From: Emydura subglobosa
Lineage: Eukaryota > Chordata > Testudines > Chelidae
Reading direction: 5' to 3'
Assembly: GCA_007922225.1 (NCBI GenBank)
Contig: ML679995.1
Span: 1,451,653 to 1,515,652 of the forward strand
DNA length: 64,000 nt
The notes beneath the pieces were generated by a model. It was not told the origin of the DNA and ran no database searches. It saw nothing but the letters and a program-made list of their open reading frames with translations. A program made the position numbers and the translations under genes. Each line of letters opens with the position of its first letter. Position 1 is the stretch's first letter. Shown piece by piece: positions 37,019 to 48,989 of the stretch.

Positions 37019-39584
37019 CTGCCACAGGGAGAGGAAGGAGAGCAAGTTACTGTGTGACACACAACAGCTGCAGGGCCTAAGCTGCAAATACTACTCTGGT
37101 GGCATTGCCACCTCTTAGCACTCAATGAGTCTTTGTGATTCAAATGCCTTCAAAACAACACCACTCCTGACTTTGCTTTCCCCAGCTTTGTTGGTCACAT
37201 TTACTGCCAGACGGCATTGGCACTCCAGCCTGATCATTATCTGTCTGTGTACCCAGGAAGACCTGAGGTGTTCTTACACGTGTGCCCACACTGCCTCCTG
37301 GGCAGGAACAGTAGGCTCACCTGACCCCACGCACGGGATTGTCAGATGCGGGCCCTTCACAACCATTGCCTTCAGCACAGTGGCTGCCATTTCCCCCACT
37401 GCGTGCGTTCCCTCCACTCACGCTCTCTTTCTTGCTTTCTCACTCTTCAGAACCTTGTTTCTGTTTTTGCTTTCATATTTTTACTCCTTTTTTTATTTCC
37501 TTGTTTGTGTTACTAGCCCTCTTCCCCCCTCCCTGAGAGGGGAGTGCTCACTGGGCTAGTGAGACCTTTACCTGTGGCTCTGTGGGATTCAGCCACACCC
37601 ACTGCCAGGACCGAGCTAAGGGATACAGGTATGGGATGAGAAGGTTGCTCTGGTACACTACTGTTTGCGCCTGCAGCTCTCGCCATGGGATCTGCATTAG
37701 GAGCATTTGTATGGGGAGGAAGAGAAGAAAGAGGCTTCTCTGGGGCTTCCTGCCATTTTGTCTCCAGGTGCAGGAACATATTTTGGGAGTGGGGGGAGGC
37801 AGTTTTCTCCACTCCAGTGCTGCTCTCCTCTGTCCCGTGCGCTCCCTAGGCTAGCCTCGCATCCTCTCCCCGAAGCAGGAACTGCTTTCTAGGTTGAAGT
37901 ACAGTCCCCGCTACGCTCTTTGGCATGCGAATTCATTAACGGTCTGGGAGAACGCTGGAGTAACCAGAGTGTAACTTCTGATTGGTGGCCCTATACTATC
38001 CCCATAGGAGACACAGGCCATGCAGAACCAGCAGTGTCAGGAGAGCCGCATTCTGGTGACACATCTCTTGTGAGAGTGCCTGGGAACTTAGTGCATATGA
38101 AAGGTGCCGTATTGACCCCCGTAGAGCGGAGCTCTACAAAGCCCACGAACAGGTAGAACATGGAAGAAGGCGCACAAGCTTCCCCCATGCTTTCCCATCT
38201 CCTTTCCTGCAGCGGGGAGAGAATAGCATAGCAGGATGGAACAGACTCCAGAAACTCAGATTATTAAAAATGGGTGTCAAGGTGGTAGCTTTACAATGTG
38301 GAAATTTATCCACTTGGAACTGGACTAAATTCCTAATTCACTGCCCAGATAGGTCCCAGTGCTGATGTGCTGGATCTGAACCAGCAAACAAGAGGAGAAA
38401 GGATCTGTATCCCATAACCAATCATTTCAGCTAGCCAGACCCCTGGTCTCTCTCTGTTTGAAAGCAACAGAACAATACATAGGGGAGTTTTTGTTGGTGA
38501 TTAAGAAGCAGCATAGCATTTAAGGTTTCATCTGAATTAAGCATCTCTTTAGCGTTCATTACACAGTTCTACTATATGTAAGTACTAAGTACTGCTGCAG
38601 CAAATCTCATTTTCATATATTACAAAACAGTATTCACAAACAAGGGAAAAAAGGGCACGTGTGAATTCAATCCATAAAAAAGTATTATATGAGCTTCACA
38701 ATAGAGTACGACATTTTCTGAACAGACCATCGAGCTCATGCAAATGTTGCTAATTATGGGCTGCTTGAATTAACAAAGAATGTGAAATAATGTGAGAGAC
38801 ATGCGAGCGAGAGAGAGCACATAACTCAGAGCGCTCTGGTTAGCCTTAAATACTCCTAACACTTGGGAATACACAGCACACACATGTTAATATTGGAAAT
38901 GGTAACTGACACAGTGCTAAACGCCAGCAGCAGCCTGCATACACCAGTACTATCCAAAGTAGCTGTCAGCCAAGCTGACCCATGTTAGCAATGATGGGAA
39001 AATTTCCTTCACAGAAACAAGGACTTTCCATCTTCAGTGAAATTGCTTTTGACCTGGTAGTTCTGAGGCTTTGAAAGTCATGATTTGTGCATGGGCTGCA
39101 AGATTCTTTTGCTTTTAGTGTTTCGTTTTTTAAAATAATGATAGTGCTTTTTAAACTATGACTCATTTTTTGCAAGAGCGCTCAGGTCCCATGGAAGCAG
39201 AGGCAGTTTACAAGGGAACAGCTACAAAGTCTCCCATCCCCTGCAGAGGTCCTGAGCGGCAAGTTGCTTTCTGTATTTCATTGCTTACTGCCCCATAAAG
39301 TTACAGCTCACTGAACAAAACAGGCTGTTTGCTACTTACTAATTGCTGCTTATGGCACAGAAGGAGGCAGAACTGCCAACTAGTTACCACTTGCCAGCCA
39401 GTGCACCTTTCACATGCACTGCACACGCACTGGAGGAGGAAAGGGCAGCACAGAAAGTGTGCCACATGCACTGGTGAGAACATGAAGCCATTGGCCACTG
39501 GTGGGATGCCCAGCACTGCCAGCACAGTGGTTTACAAATGCAGGGTCAGTTAGGTATTTTGCTGTCTAGCTTGGTAAAAAGGAA

Positions 39585-39606
39585 GGGGGGGGGGTGTGGG
39601 TATGGG
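39585..39606 (+). other. G-rich run with quadruplex potential
   Basis: Ten consecutive G are followed by TGT, GGG, TAT, GGG. The run can supply four GGG tracts with short loops, the formal pattern for a G-quadruplex on the plus strand. That strand is the non-template side for a plus transcript and the template for UNC13B. Confidence 0.6.
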
Positions 39607-40159
39607 TGACTACACCCTCCCTCCCCCCCACGAAAGTCCATAGTTCTCTCTATGCTAAGAGAATATTAAGGTTGCAAAATAAAACACTGGTCTGGAAACA
39701 CTATCGTTCTAGTTGCAAGTGCAATCTTACCTCTGTGCCTTTGTCACTCAGTGTTGTGATGCTATATTTAATAATGTGCTCATACACAAGGTACTATTGC
39801 TTGCACAGGTCCCAGACTCAGTCTGCTTCCAACTGCAGTATAAATCCAGAGCTGTTCCTAAGTCTAAATTTACTTGGCAAAGTTTGGCCCTCAGTGCTGA
39901 GGTTGTGGGTTTGCCGTGAATGAGGAAGGGGCGCACTCACTGAATGGCATGGATTACACAGAGCATTTCTCCAAGAGCAAGTATTTCAAAATAAGATTCT
40001 TCACTGACAAAAACCATTTTAAAATTAAGTAACTCATTTTATAAACACAGATTTTTCAATGCTGTTTGATAGCGAGCAATCGCCTTCCTCTTCCTGCCTG
40101 TTTTAATAAGTGATCTAAAAATAAATGCCACACCTTTTTAACTTATTTGCTGTGCACCA

Positions 40160-40240
40160 TCTAACTCTGTGGCCTGTGTTATACAGAAGGTCAGACTAGA
40201 TGATCATAATGGTCCTTTCTGGCCTTAGAATCTATGAACT
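40160..40240 (+). mobile_element. CR1-family 3' tail (about 80 bp)
   Basis: The sequence 'ggtcagactagatgatcataatggtcctttctggccttagaatctatgaa' is the 3' terminus of a chelonian-type CR1, or of a CR1-mobilised SINE. No body is preserved, so LINE and SINE origin cannot be told apart. Confidence 0.75.
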
Positions 40241-40712
40241 CACACAGCGAACGGCGCAGAGGTCCTGTGGAAATGATGGTCTGTGATCATGCCAATACAG
40301 TTTGACATAATGAATATGCAGGAGGCAGCACTCCCTGACTTTTGAGAGCTTGACTATGTAGTCATTACAGCCCCTTGACAGTTTTGGTTTAGAATAAACT
40401 TAAATGTAGTGCACTATCCTAACACCATAAACGGGAGCTGTATCTTCTGGCTGAATGGAAATTTGCCATCGTTGTATTTTACAGATGTAATGAAGGCAAA
40501 AGGCTGCAATTTCGACCTGGCCTGAACCTCGTCTCTGCTTCTATGACCAGAACTTTGCAGACAAAATCAAGGCTTACAAATCAGGTACTGAGTCATTGAA
40601 ATGGCATTTTCAACTGTGCCTACAAATTATAGGGGCAAAAACAGACACTAGGTTTACAAGATCAGGCCAAACAGGTACAATTATATTGGATACCTGTACC
40701 CCCAGGTGCACT

Positions 40713-40997
40713 CTAAGCCCTGGTCTACACTTACCTGGAGATTCGGTGGCAGTCGACGGGAGGTACGCAAACTACGAAGAGTAGCTTGCGTAACTCACGT
40801 CGACTGCTGTGCTTCCCTTCTGCGCGCTGTCTACACTGCGCTGCTCCCGTCGACGCAGCGCTACACTACTTGAGGGGATGGTTTACCAGCGTCGACTTCC
40901 TGATTGATTGAGTGAGTCTACACTGACCGCTCAATCGATCCAGAAAGATTGATCTGGCGGCGGCGAATTTGCCGCCGTCAGTATAGACATGGCCTTA
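40713..40997. mobile_element. CpG-rich MITE of the 'gccctggtctacact' family, copy 3
   Basis: The left end TAAGCCCTGGTCTACACT and the right end AGTATAGACATGGCCTTA are imperfect inverted repeats. The body repeats 'gtcgac' motifs and is unusually rich in CpG ('cgtcgacgcagcgctacac', 'ggcggcggcgaatttgccgccg'). It is the best-preserved copy here and could be mistaken for a small CpG island. Confidence 0.85.
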
Positions 40998-43219
40998 GTC
41001 ACGATATTAAAGGCAGAAATGCCTTCCACCCTGGGGAGAAGAACTAATCTTTGGTACAACTACACGATTTAATGTGTGCTAAGGTGTCTATTTTAAAAAA
41101 AAGATATATTAAACATTTTTCAAGGATAAAGAATAAGAAGTTCATCCTTTTGGGAATTAACACCTTCCATTTTTCCACTGACATCTGAAAGGGACAAGAG
41201 GACAAGCGAAAGCTCTAATGCTCAGTTACTGGCTGTGTTTCTACCCAGTTTCAGAAACTGTTGCTGGATTGTTGAAAACAAGGGGAATGAAAGATTTCAG
41301 AGTCAGCACTGGAAAACCTTGACTTTATTTTCAACCCAATCTCCAGGCCATCAGAAATGAGTTACCAGAAAAGCGTTCTCCTCCACTGCCAAGTACAGCA
41401 GATGGGGCTGCGCTCATTTTGAGCAGTAAGAGTCTGTTCTCTGGACAATGGCGTTTTGACTCGTCTCAAGGAGTTTACTAGGTTTAAAGCTGAAGTACAG
41501 AATTGTAAGTATTTTCTGTATTTAATGAAGTTATATTTAATAAATACCGAGGATGCCAATGTCTGCAGAAGCTAGCACATTACTATGGCTAGCCCCAAGG
41601 ATATTTTTGAAGGGTGGGGGCGGGAGACAGGCAGCAGAGAGAGATGGTTGAAATAGTCATTAGATGTGTTTGGTTACATGCTTCGTGTTTTAAATATTAG
41701 TACTGATCAGCATCAGAGGATGCTGGAGACTGCACAGAGTATCACGGTAATAGGAGCTCTGTAGAGAGATAAGCCACAGAGAGAGCCGGCAGGTGAGAGC
41801 ACTGAATGCTATTGCTTAGTGACACCTGGCTCACATTTTTTGCCCGTAGATCGCAAAGCTCCTTAGGAAAATAGCGAAGCATCATTATCCTTATTTTACA
41901 GCTCTGTAAACGAAGATATAGAGAAATCAAATGACCTGCCCAAAGCTCGCTGACCCAGAGGCAGAGCCCGGAAGAGAAACCAGGCTAGCGTCCTGTCCAC
42001 AGGACCACACTGCCCCGCACTGCTCTGCTGATCTGTCACCGAGGCCCATAGTTCAAACTGGTCATTATATCAGTCGTCCCAAACTTCCCAAGCTTGACTG
42101 ATGTCTTGTAGATGAGGCATGTTCAAATCATGTCTGTCTGAGGGCTGCCCTGACAACTTGCTAGGAGTCCAAGGGCCACACCGAAGGTTAGTAATAGATG
42201 GTAGCTGGCGCACACCCTCATTTTTAATTCCACAGTGCTGCCCACACAGGCAGCCCAAGCGACAGGTCATGCTGCCCAGGACAAGGTCGAATATTGCAAT
42301 CTGAGACCTGTAATCGCCAGCTACTATGCCTCTGTACCGTCGGGCAGGACAGACTGTAGAACTCTGTGAGCCTCACTGCCCCCCGATATAGACCATATTA
42401 TCAAGGCTATCTGCTTTCCCCCTTGTTCAATGCAGTATTTCATGTTGATACTTACAGGATTCTCCCAAGGTGAGCCTGCACTGAATCAGCTCTGCCCTTT
42501 GCGGGACAGATTTATGTCAGCTGGATGGGCCTGCTCACCCACTGAATCAAACCCAGAACACAACTAGTCAAGTCCGATGGCTCAGACCCTTCTCCAATAC
42601 AGAGAAATGGCATCAGGACAGAAGTGCTCCAGGGGAAGTGAGGACCCAGGTGACCTCCTTGCCCCAGGAAAGGTGCCAGTGGAGTCTCATCTAAAGACAC
42701 CTGCGCTGTTTTACTAACGAAGGTGCCTATAAAGAAAAATGCCAGCCCCTAGCTGGAACTCCAGAGTCTGTCAGGAATGTGAGGTGCTCACTGGCAGTCC
42801 TTGGAAACCAAGGTTTGATAAGACAAAGAATTTGCTGTTTAACAATTGACTAGAGTCGAAATTACAAGGCCCACCCAATGTAACCAAACAACATACTGTA
42901 AGCATGCAACAGAGATGCCTCCAAATCAAATCTAGGCCCACAGGGCCAACCCTCCAAACCGTCCCTTTGGTTCGTGAGATTGAGTTGAAACTTACTGTCC
43001 AATGAGATGAAAAGTCATGTACGTAAGGAGGAGAGAGAACAATACCAAGAATAGCTGAAACAAGCTAGCATGCTTCTAGGTATGGAGACAAAGAAATGTG
43101 GAGGTGGTAAAGGTTGGAAAGCAATGAGGATGACTAAGGGAAAGTAGAAAGATCACCCTGGGAAAGGTGTGAAATGGTGCAAGAAATGGAATTTATGACA
43201 GGGAACAAAACTGACTTAC

Positions 43220-43346
43220 GCTGGATAGTCGGGCACTTTCTCCTTGAAGGCAGGCAGATCGCGAACATACTCATTGTACAGCCATTTCACTTTGAAGTGC
43301 AAATTCATATAGTCTGCACTTTTACACAGTCTGTGCTTCTCATGGT
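43220..43346 (-). CDS. UNC13B: UNC13B window exon 1 (127 nt)
   Basis: This is the most upstream coding exon found in the window. The acceptor is TTTTCTTCCCAACAG and the donor is GTAAGTCAG, a near-consensus site. The first two bases, AC, complete an Asp codon whose G must come from the previous exon (phase 1). The exon reads [20 protein letters not shown], then [40 protein letters not shown] is nearly invariant in UNC13 proteins. It lies in the N-terminal half of the MUN domain, before MHD1. The last two bases, GC, begin an Ala codon finished by the next exon. The previous exon (expected to encode a stretch like LFAQDMKYAME) was searched for up to 64000 and not found, so the upstream intron exceeds 20.6 kb. 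Confidence 0.96.
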
Positions 43347-44804
43347 CTGTTGGGAAGAAAACAAGCAGTCAGGTATGTTAAATTAGCATTATTCCAGTTG
43401 CACTGGTCACAGCAGGGCTGTATACAACATATCTGCAATGTGCTACGGTACTAGTGTATGATGTGCGTCTGTAATGCCACGAAATCTCAGCAATTAGGGT
43501 TTCTATAGCGTTTGGGAGTTCTTTGCAGTTCAGCAGGTTGAATTTTGGAGTTATTTTGTACAGCTCCATCTAACACTTCAAAAATAGAAGCCTTTCTGGT
43601 TGTCATGACAATAAGAGGAGAATGATTGCTTATGGCCTGCCCTCCTCTTCATACGAGATGCTCTGGATTTTGTCCTCCTAAGAAAGAAATAATACGATTC
43701 CTAGAGATAGTATTTGTGTTCTCCTAGATTTCAATTATGGTAAAAATATTCCATCTTGCAGCGCCCAAGAGAGGAGGGCAGAGAGAATTAAGTTCTGTAC
43801 CTTCATTTGTTAGTGATGTGCTAGTATGGATTAGGTATGGATTTCTACAGGGGCTCTGCTAGGCATTTTCATCACTACTGCGCATGCAGCTTTTAACTCC
43901 CAGATCCAGCTGTCTCAGTCTCTACAGACCAGAGGAGAAATACTGGGATGTCACTGCTGGCTCCGTGCATTGGAGCCGCTTCATTATCAGTCCAGGAAAA
44001 CAGACTTCTTGTTGGTGCAGAAAGGGGGTCTCATGACGAAACTTCTCTCTTCCTCTGTATCTCCATCATTCTGTGGTGGCATACAGTCAGCTCCGCCACT
44101 CACAGGGGAAAAGGAAAGGTTCTCAGCTGCACAGCTTGCACCCTCATCTGACCATGGCTTGATCACTAATTCCCTCCTCACAGCAGTTCCAGCAGGATTT
44201 GTACAGAAGGCACCAGGTCACCTGCTCCCAGGGATTGGGCACTTATGATCATTTTACTCCTACCCTGCATTCTTTATACTGGCTACCCATAAAGCAGTCA
44301 ACTGATTTTAAGCTAGTCCTGCCTGCTTGTCAAGCCCCGAGTGGAAAACAACCTGCCTAAACTTGAACTTTTCCTTGAGTTTTGTCTTAGTACCTATGTG
44401 TGCTCTGACACCACCTGCTTTTGTAGAGGTTCCATCATTACCACTTACTATCACTAGCAGGTGATAGAGACTTTGCTACAGCTGTGGAAAACTCAGCCCG
44501 CAGAAACACCATCCATCTTCAAGTTAACCCTCCCCCATTTTGGGATACGCAAAGATACTTCTCTATCAGACACGTGCTTCGTTTTAACCACCATGGTTCC
44601 ATGAGTACAATCCTCTTTCTAACGTGATCCCACTGTATTTGAACGTTTGAAGCCTCTATTTGAGGTGCAGAGTTTGGGTCTGGATTTGAGTTCTCCCAAT
44701 GCCATGGGGTATTTGAAACCAAGGTTTTTGTTTGGGTCCAAATTTCTAGTTTTTTATTGTTACATTTTTAGCAATGCAGTGCCCCAAAGACCTTGCAGTT
44801 AGGT

Positions 44805-44890
44805 GTCTAGGGGCCTGAACCAAACCCATTGAAATCAATGAGAGTCTTTCAATTGACTTTTATGGACCATGCATAAATACCTGATAAATC
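44805..44890. repeat. Old MITE-like palindromic repeat
   Basis: The wording 'gggcctgaaccaaacccattgaaatcaatgagagtctttcaattgactttta' has the 'cattgaaatcaatg...caattgactt' symmetry of a widespread reptile repeat with a self-complementary body. Its ends are unclear. Confidence 0.5.
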
Positions 44891-45496
44891 AGGTAGACAT
44901 GTGCATAAGCTATACATGTGCAACTGCAGGCACCGGGCATTTGAGCATCTGGCTTTTAATATAAAAGAGCAACAATCAGAACAGTTTTTCTAATCAGTTA
45001 CCTGATTACAGTAGGTAAGGTGCAGTCACAATAGCAAAAGATTATCTTAATCTAAATTCATAGATTTTTTTGAAGCCATTTCAAAACATTGTTAAGAAAT
45101 TGCCTTCTTTCTTTTGAAACGTAAACAATATGAACTGAGAGAAAGGGCAAGTCACCCATTAACTGCTCAACAGAAAATACAAGAATCAAGGAATTTTCCA
45201 TGCACAGTTACTCAACAAGCCTTGCCAATTCATATAACAATGGAACAATCTAATGAATTTGACAACCTTTGTAATATTGGAGGGCAATACAGACTTCAGT
45301 CTAAGTGTACTCTTTGGGGCGAGGATTACTTTATAATAATTAGCAGATCCAGACAGATATAATATTGAGAAGTCCTTTCCTTGGGAGGAAATTACAACGT
45401 AAGTCCCCAGGGGAGGATGACTTGATAGCTAAGCTTTATTCACTCCAACACTGACATTTTTCTTGGAAGTGAAAAAAAAGAGCATTTTTGTGTCTT

Positions 45497-45760
45497 AGCG
45501 CTTGTCTACGTCAACACGTGGCAAGCTAGGATGTGAATTTAGCCTGCTGTGGTGTCACTGTCCGTGTGCATCAGCTGACATGCGTTAATTTATTAGAGTG
45601 CTTTGATTGAGTCCTCTTTGAAATGGGACCAGCTCAAAGTGCATTAACAAATTGTTAACATGCGTCAGCAGAGTACGAGTGGACATGTGGACAGTAGTTA
45701 GACTGCGGCAGGCAAATGTGGGGCTGACTCAATTATTTATGGAGGCATGCCTTAGTTTAA
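45497..45760. mobile_element. MITE-like segment of the 'tgtctac' family, copy 4
   Basis: It begins TTAGCGCTTGTCTACGTCAA and has the family body words 'cattaacaaattgttaacatgcgtcagcagagtacgagtggacatgtggacagtagtta'. The right terminus is eroded, so the end is approximate. Confidence 0.5.
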
Positions 45761-46179
45761 TCTCCTTAGTGTTTAAGAAAGATAGGAGCCCCGCCGCAGA
45801 GTGTCTGAACTACTGGCATCTCTAGTAATAACTGTAGAAATAAAGAAGTAAGGAGGGATTTTAGCATTAAGAGTGGAGATGGAAATAGCCATAACAATGC
45901 ACTCCATGCCTCTGGCGAGAGGAAGGAAATCAGTAGACAATTAGCACTTGATTAATTTTTATATGAAGCACCACGGGGGTTGCCATCGCTCTCCTTGACA
46001 GAGCCAAAAGTCATTCCTGCGTAGGAGCAGCCGCCAATTTATAACACAACTGGATGCATTTGAGATGATGTGGCTTGAGCTGTAAGTTTTTCTCCAAAGG
46101 CAACAAGGAGACCATACAATTTTCTAAATGACAAGCCCTGTCAAAGTAGATGTCAGTAGTGCTTGAGATGCAATATATG

Positions 46180-48330
46180 TTACCTCACCTATGAAAGATG
46201 GATATGTGGTTATGGGAAAAGCACAAGCCAGGAGACAGACTGATCACAACAAAAATCTGATACAGTTTCAGTCAGAAGTTTGGGATGAGGCCTAGGTATC
46301 ATCTTGTCTTCGCGCACTGCATAGTATAAGGTGCTGGCCATCATGACTTACAACTCTGAGCCACTCCTGGCCAATAAAAGTGAGACCTTCAGCAAGATGT
46401 AGTACAGACAGCGAGACCCCAAGGGCTCAAACTTTATACAAATATCAAACTGAAGGCCCAAGGATCCATACGTTCCTGGATGGGAGGGCACAAATTTGTA
46501 CAAATTTTTAAAAAATATTTCACAAGGGCACGGACAAACACCAAGATCCCTTCCACAGAGACATGCTAGGCACAACTAGGTAGTCCGGGATGCACTTGAC
46601 AACATCAAACATTGAAGAAAAATTAAGGTGTCTGGAACCACAGCAGAAATTGAATCAAGGCCTCGGTCTGCCTTGAGCAAACCATTTAATCAAGTTTAGT
46701 TTGGCAGCATAGCCCCACAGTGGAAGGCTTTTAGACTCCAACAGGAGTGTTTTGATTTCCTTATGCAAGTCTAAGGCACTCTCTGTCCTAGAAACCTAGC
46801 AGCCATGCTATCAGGGGAAGAGACTTGAAGTCCAGATGCACTGCCCTGTGGGGACAAGAGATCATGACACATGGAACAAGTGAGTGTTTTGGAGAGGGTC
46901 GGAAGCGCTGAGAACCAAATCTGTCATGCTCAGGCTGGCGTAACTAAGACCACTAGGTCAGTCCTGATGAATCTTCCCTCTATATTCTGGATAGGACAGG
47001 AAACAAGAATTACCTAGAAGAGTCCATCCTCTGGTGTTAAGAAAAGACATCCCATACATACTGTGGCTCCTTGCTCACTCTGAAGCAGAAGCACGACAAA
47101 GTTAGCTCTAACTCATAGCAAGAAAGTCCACATCCTAAGGAGGTTGAGTGGCTGCCCATGACTCCTTTACAACCCCTCTTATCAGCTATGGAGATGCTCC
47201 ATTCCCATGGATCAGTTGCTTCCAAACAGAACAGGTGGCCAAGATACCTCTGGTCTGCTCATTGCACAGACTGTCCTCTGACGGGTGGGAAAAAGTGGAA
47301 GGGGGGCTAGCTTGGGCATGACTTTGAAACACACATTATAGCGCAAGAATCACTTCAAGGCCCAGCTGTCTGAAGCAGTGGTTTGCCATGCCTGAAAAAG
47401 AGAGTCAGGACCTGCAGTCACAAAAGAATGGGATAACAGAGAAGGAAGATCTGAGTCAGACTGATCCCTGGCATAGTCTCAGATCTACTGGCTAAAAGCA
47501 GCACCATCAGTAGCTAAAGTAGCCAAGGTGAAACATCTTTGTCTCTTCCAACGATAATGGAAGAGATTGTCGAGTAACCAGTTCCCACAGAGAACTTTTG
47601 TAACTATGAAGATTTCTTGTGGAAGATGGCTGACTCAAGCCCTGAGACCTGGCCATTCTGACCAAGGTCTCATCTATCTTGGAGCTGAAGAGGGCTGCAC
47701 TGTCAAAAGTCAAGTCCATAACTTCACTCTGGGCCTCAGTGGAGAGACTAAAATTCCCAATTCAGGAATGTCACCTAAGACACTGGTTTTTATCCATGGC
47801 AGCCTACGCCGGCACCTCCTAGCTTTCCGTAAACCGTTCCAGAAATTGTTTTTTTCTTTAGGAATGTACCTGGCTTAAGAGGTGCAGAACTTGTATCTCG
47901 CCATAAGTGCCTGGTCATTTGCAGCTCTTAGCTTCAGGGATGCCAAAGAATAAGCCTCTCTTTCAGAGATGTCCAATCATTTGGAAACCATCCCCAAAGA
48001 CATATTACAGCTTCCACTAGATTTCCCACTTGCAGCAGAAATCACACACAGAATACTGGAAAAAATCATTTGAAACCCTGCACCCCCGCTTCCTCTCCAA
48101 GAACATGGTAAAAGAAATTAAGTTTCCTTGAGATAAAAGCAGTAGAGACAGCATGGTTCTAGACCTCTAACCAACGCCAGCAAAGCCTCACATATAGGGA
48201 GGGCCATTTTTCCTGTCTCCTGATGCTCCAAGATGTTAAAAACTTGCATCATCTCCTGGGCAAAGCTGCTATTGAAACACCAAGAGCTGCAGCCCTTCTA
48301 GCACCATGTCCTGAAAGGCCTGGAGTCCCA
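46180..48330 (-). mobile_element. DIRS-like retrotransposon, segment D (gag end to tyrosine recombinase)
   Basis: On the minus strand a gag-like block (DLTFDSAALFSSKIDETLVR near 47719-47660) is followed by ELVTRQSLPLSLEET near 47580-47540 and a pol-start-like block (QTTASDSWALK, MPKLAPPPLF) near 47390-47300. Then, with little or no RT between, come an RNase H-end-like block (HLDFKSLPLIAWLLGF near 46840-46790) and a tyrosine-recombinase-like part down to about 46200. This suggests a large internal deletion. It abuts segment B through a short CR1-like fragment. Confidence 0.6.
46250..46740 (-). pseudogene. DIRS-like tyrosine recombinase remnant, segment D
   Basis: Blocks that resemble DIRS recombinases are 'SRKPSTVGLYAAKLNLIKWF' (pieced across frames near 46740-46670), FEPLGSRCLYYILLKVSLLL and ARSGSEL at 46440-46350, and LLTETVSDFCCDQS near 46290-46240. 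The middle block fits the PFEPL...LLKT.LL.A..S..R.SEL core, but Ser-Gly replaces the usual catalytic-Arg context. In DIRS elements this enzyme integrates the circular DNA copy. Confidence 0.5.
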
Positions 48331-48384
48331 CAGAGGAGAGGAGGAAGCTGCCAAGGCAGCTTAATCTGGGATGAGGTAAAGAAA

Positions 48385-48490
48385 AGTACCTATCAAAGGA
48401 ACATAGAAATTGCCAAACTGGATCAGACCAATTGTCCATCTAACTGAGTCTTCCATCTACAACTGTTTCTGAGGAAGGTGTAAGAAAAGC
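48385..48490 (-). mobile_element. Old CR1-like LINE fragment between DIRS segments
   Basis: The plus strand reads 'aaggaacatagaaattgccaaactggatcagaccaattgtccatctaactgagtcttccatctacaactg', a common reptile CR1-derived phrase also visible in worse shape at 23528. It marks the border between segments B and D. Confidence 0.65.
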
Positions 48491-48675
48491 CTGCACAAGG
48501 CGGCCATGGCACAAGTTATATCCTACTGCTTTTCTGTCAGAAAAGAATCTGAGTCTACATTGCATAGAACTACTGATCCTGACAGTTCAAGTGGAGGGGG
48601 CCAAAGGACTCCCAAGGACCCTTTGTTTTCTCTGTTAGAGAAGACTGCCTAGGGAGCAGGACAGCTCACCACACT

Positions 48676-48921
48676 TCAGAGGAGCCACTGACACACAAAG
48701 CAGAGGCCCAAATGGACAGACACCAAAGTACTCAGTAACCATGTGGAGTAAAACCTGATTGGGGCTTGAACCTTGTCTGGGTCTGACCACCAAAAGAAGG
48801 AGGCATTGATCCTGATGAGGACGGTCACTTTAGAGTTGATATGGTCCTTTGCTGGACGAGTAGACTGAATTAAGCCAGGCCTGCAGGCAATATAGATGAA
48901 GCCTGGCAAAGGGTGCCACAT
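48676..48921 (-). pseudogene. DIRS-like RT/RNase H linker fragment, segment B
   Basis: An open run of 81 codons reads RPAKDHINSKVTVLIRINAS and FFWWSDPDKV, the connector that precedes the RNase H TDAS box in DIRS polyproteins. Its end, beyond IRFYSTW, drifts out of the expected frame. Confidence 0.7.
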
Positions 48922-48989
48922 AATTACATGCTGCCATGTGACCTAGCAGTGATGGGCACATTCACACTGTAGTCCTTGGTCTGCAAGAA

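Larger units (their letters stand above)
37019..43219 (-). other. UNC13B intron between exons 1 and 2 (6.2 kb)
   Basis: It contains a G-rich run at 39585-39606, a CR1 3' tail at 40160-40240 and a CpG-rich MITE at 40713-40997. The rest (37.0-39.5 and 41.0-43.2 kb) shows no gene or repeat that I recognise. Confidence 0.7.

Noticed and set aside
40740..40990. CpG island or promoter
   Set aside because: The CpG-rich stretch coincides with the body of a MITE with paired termini.
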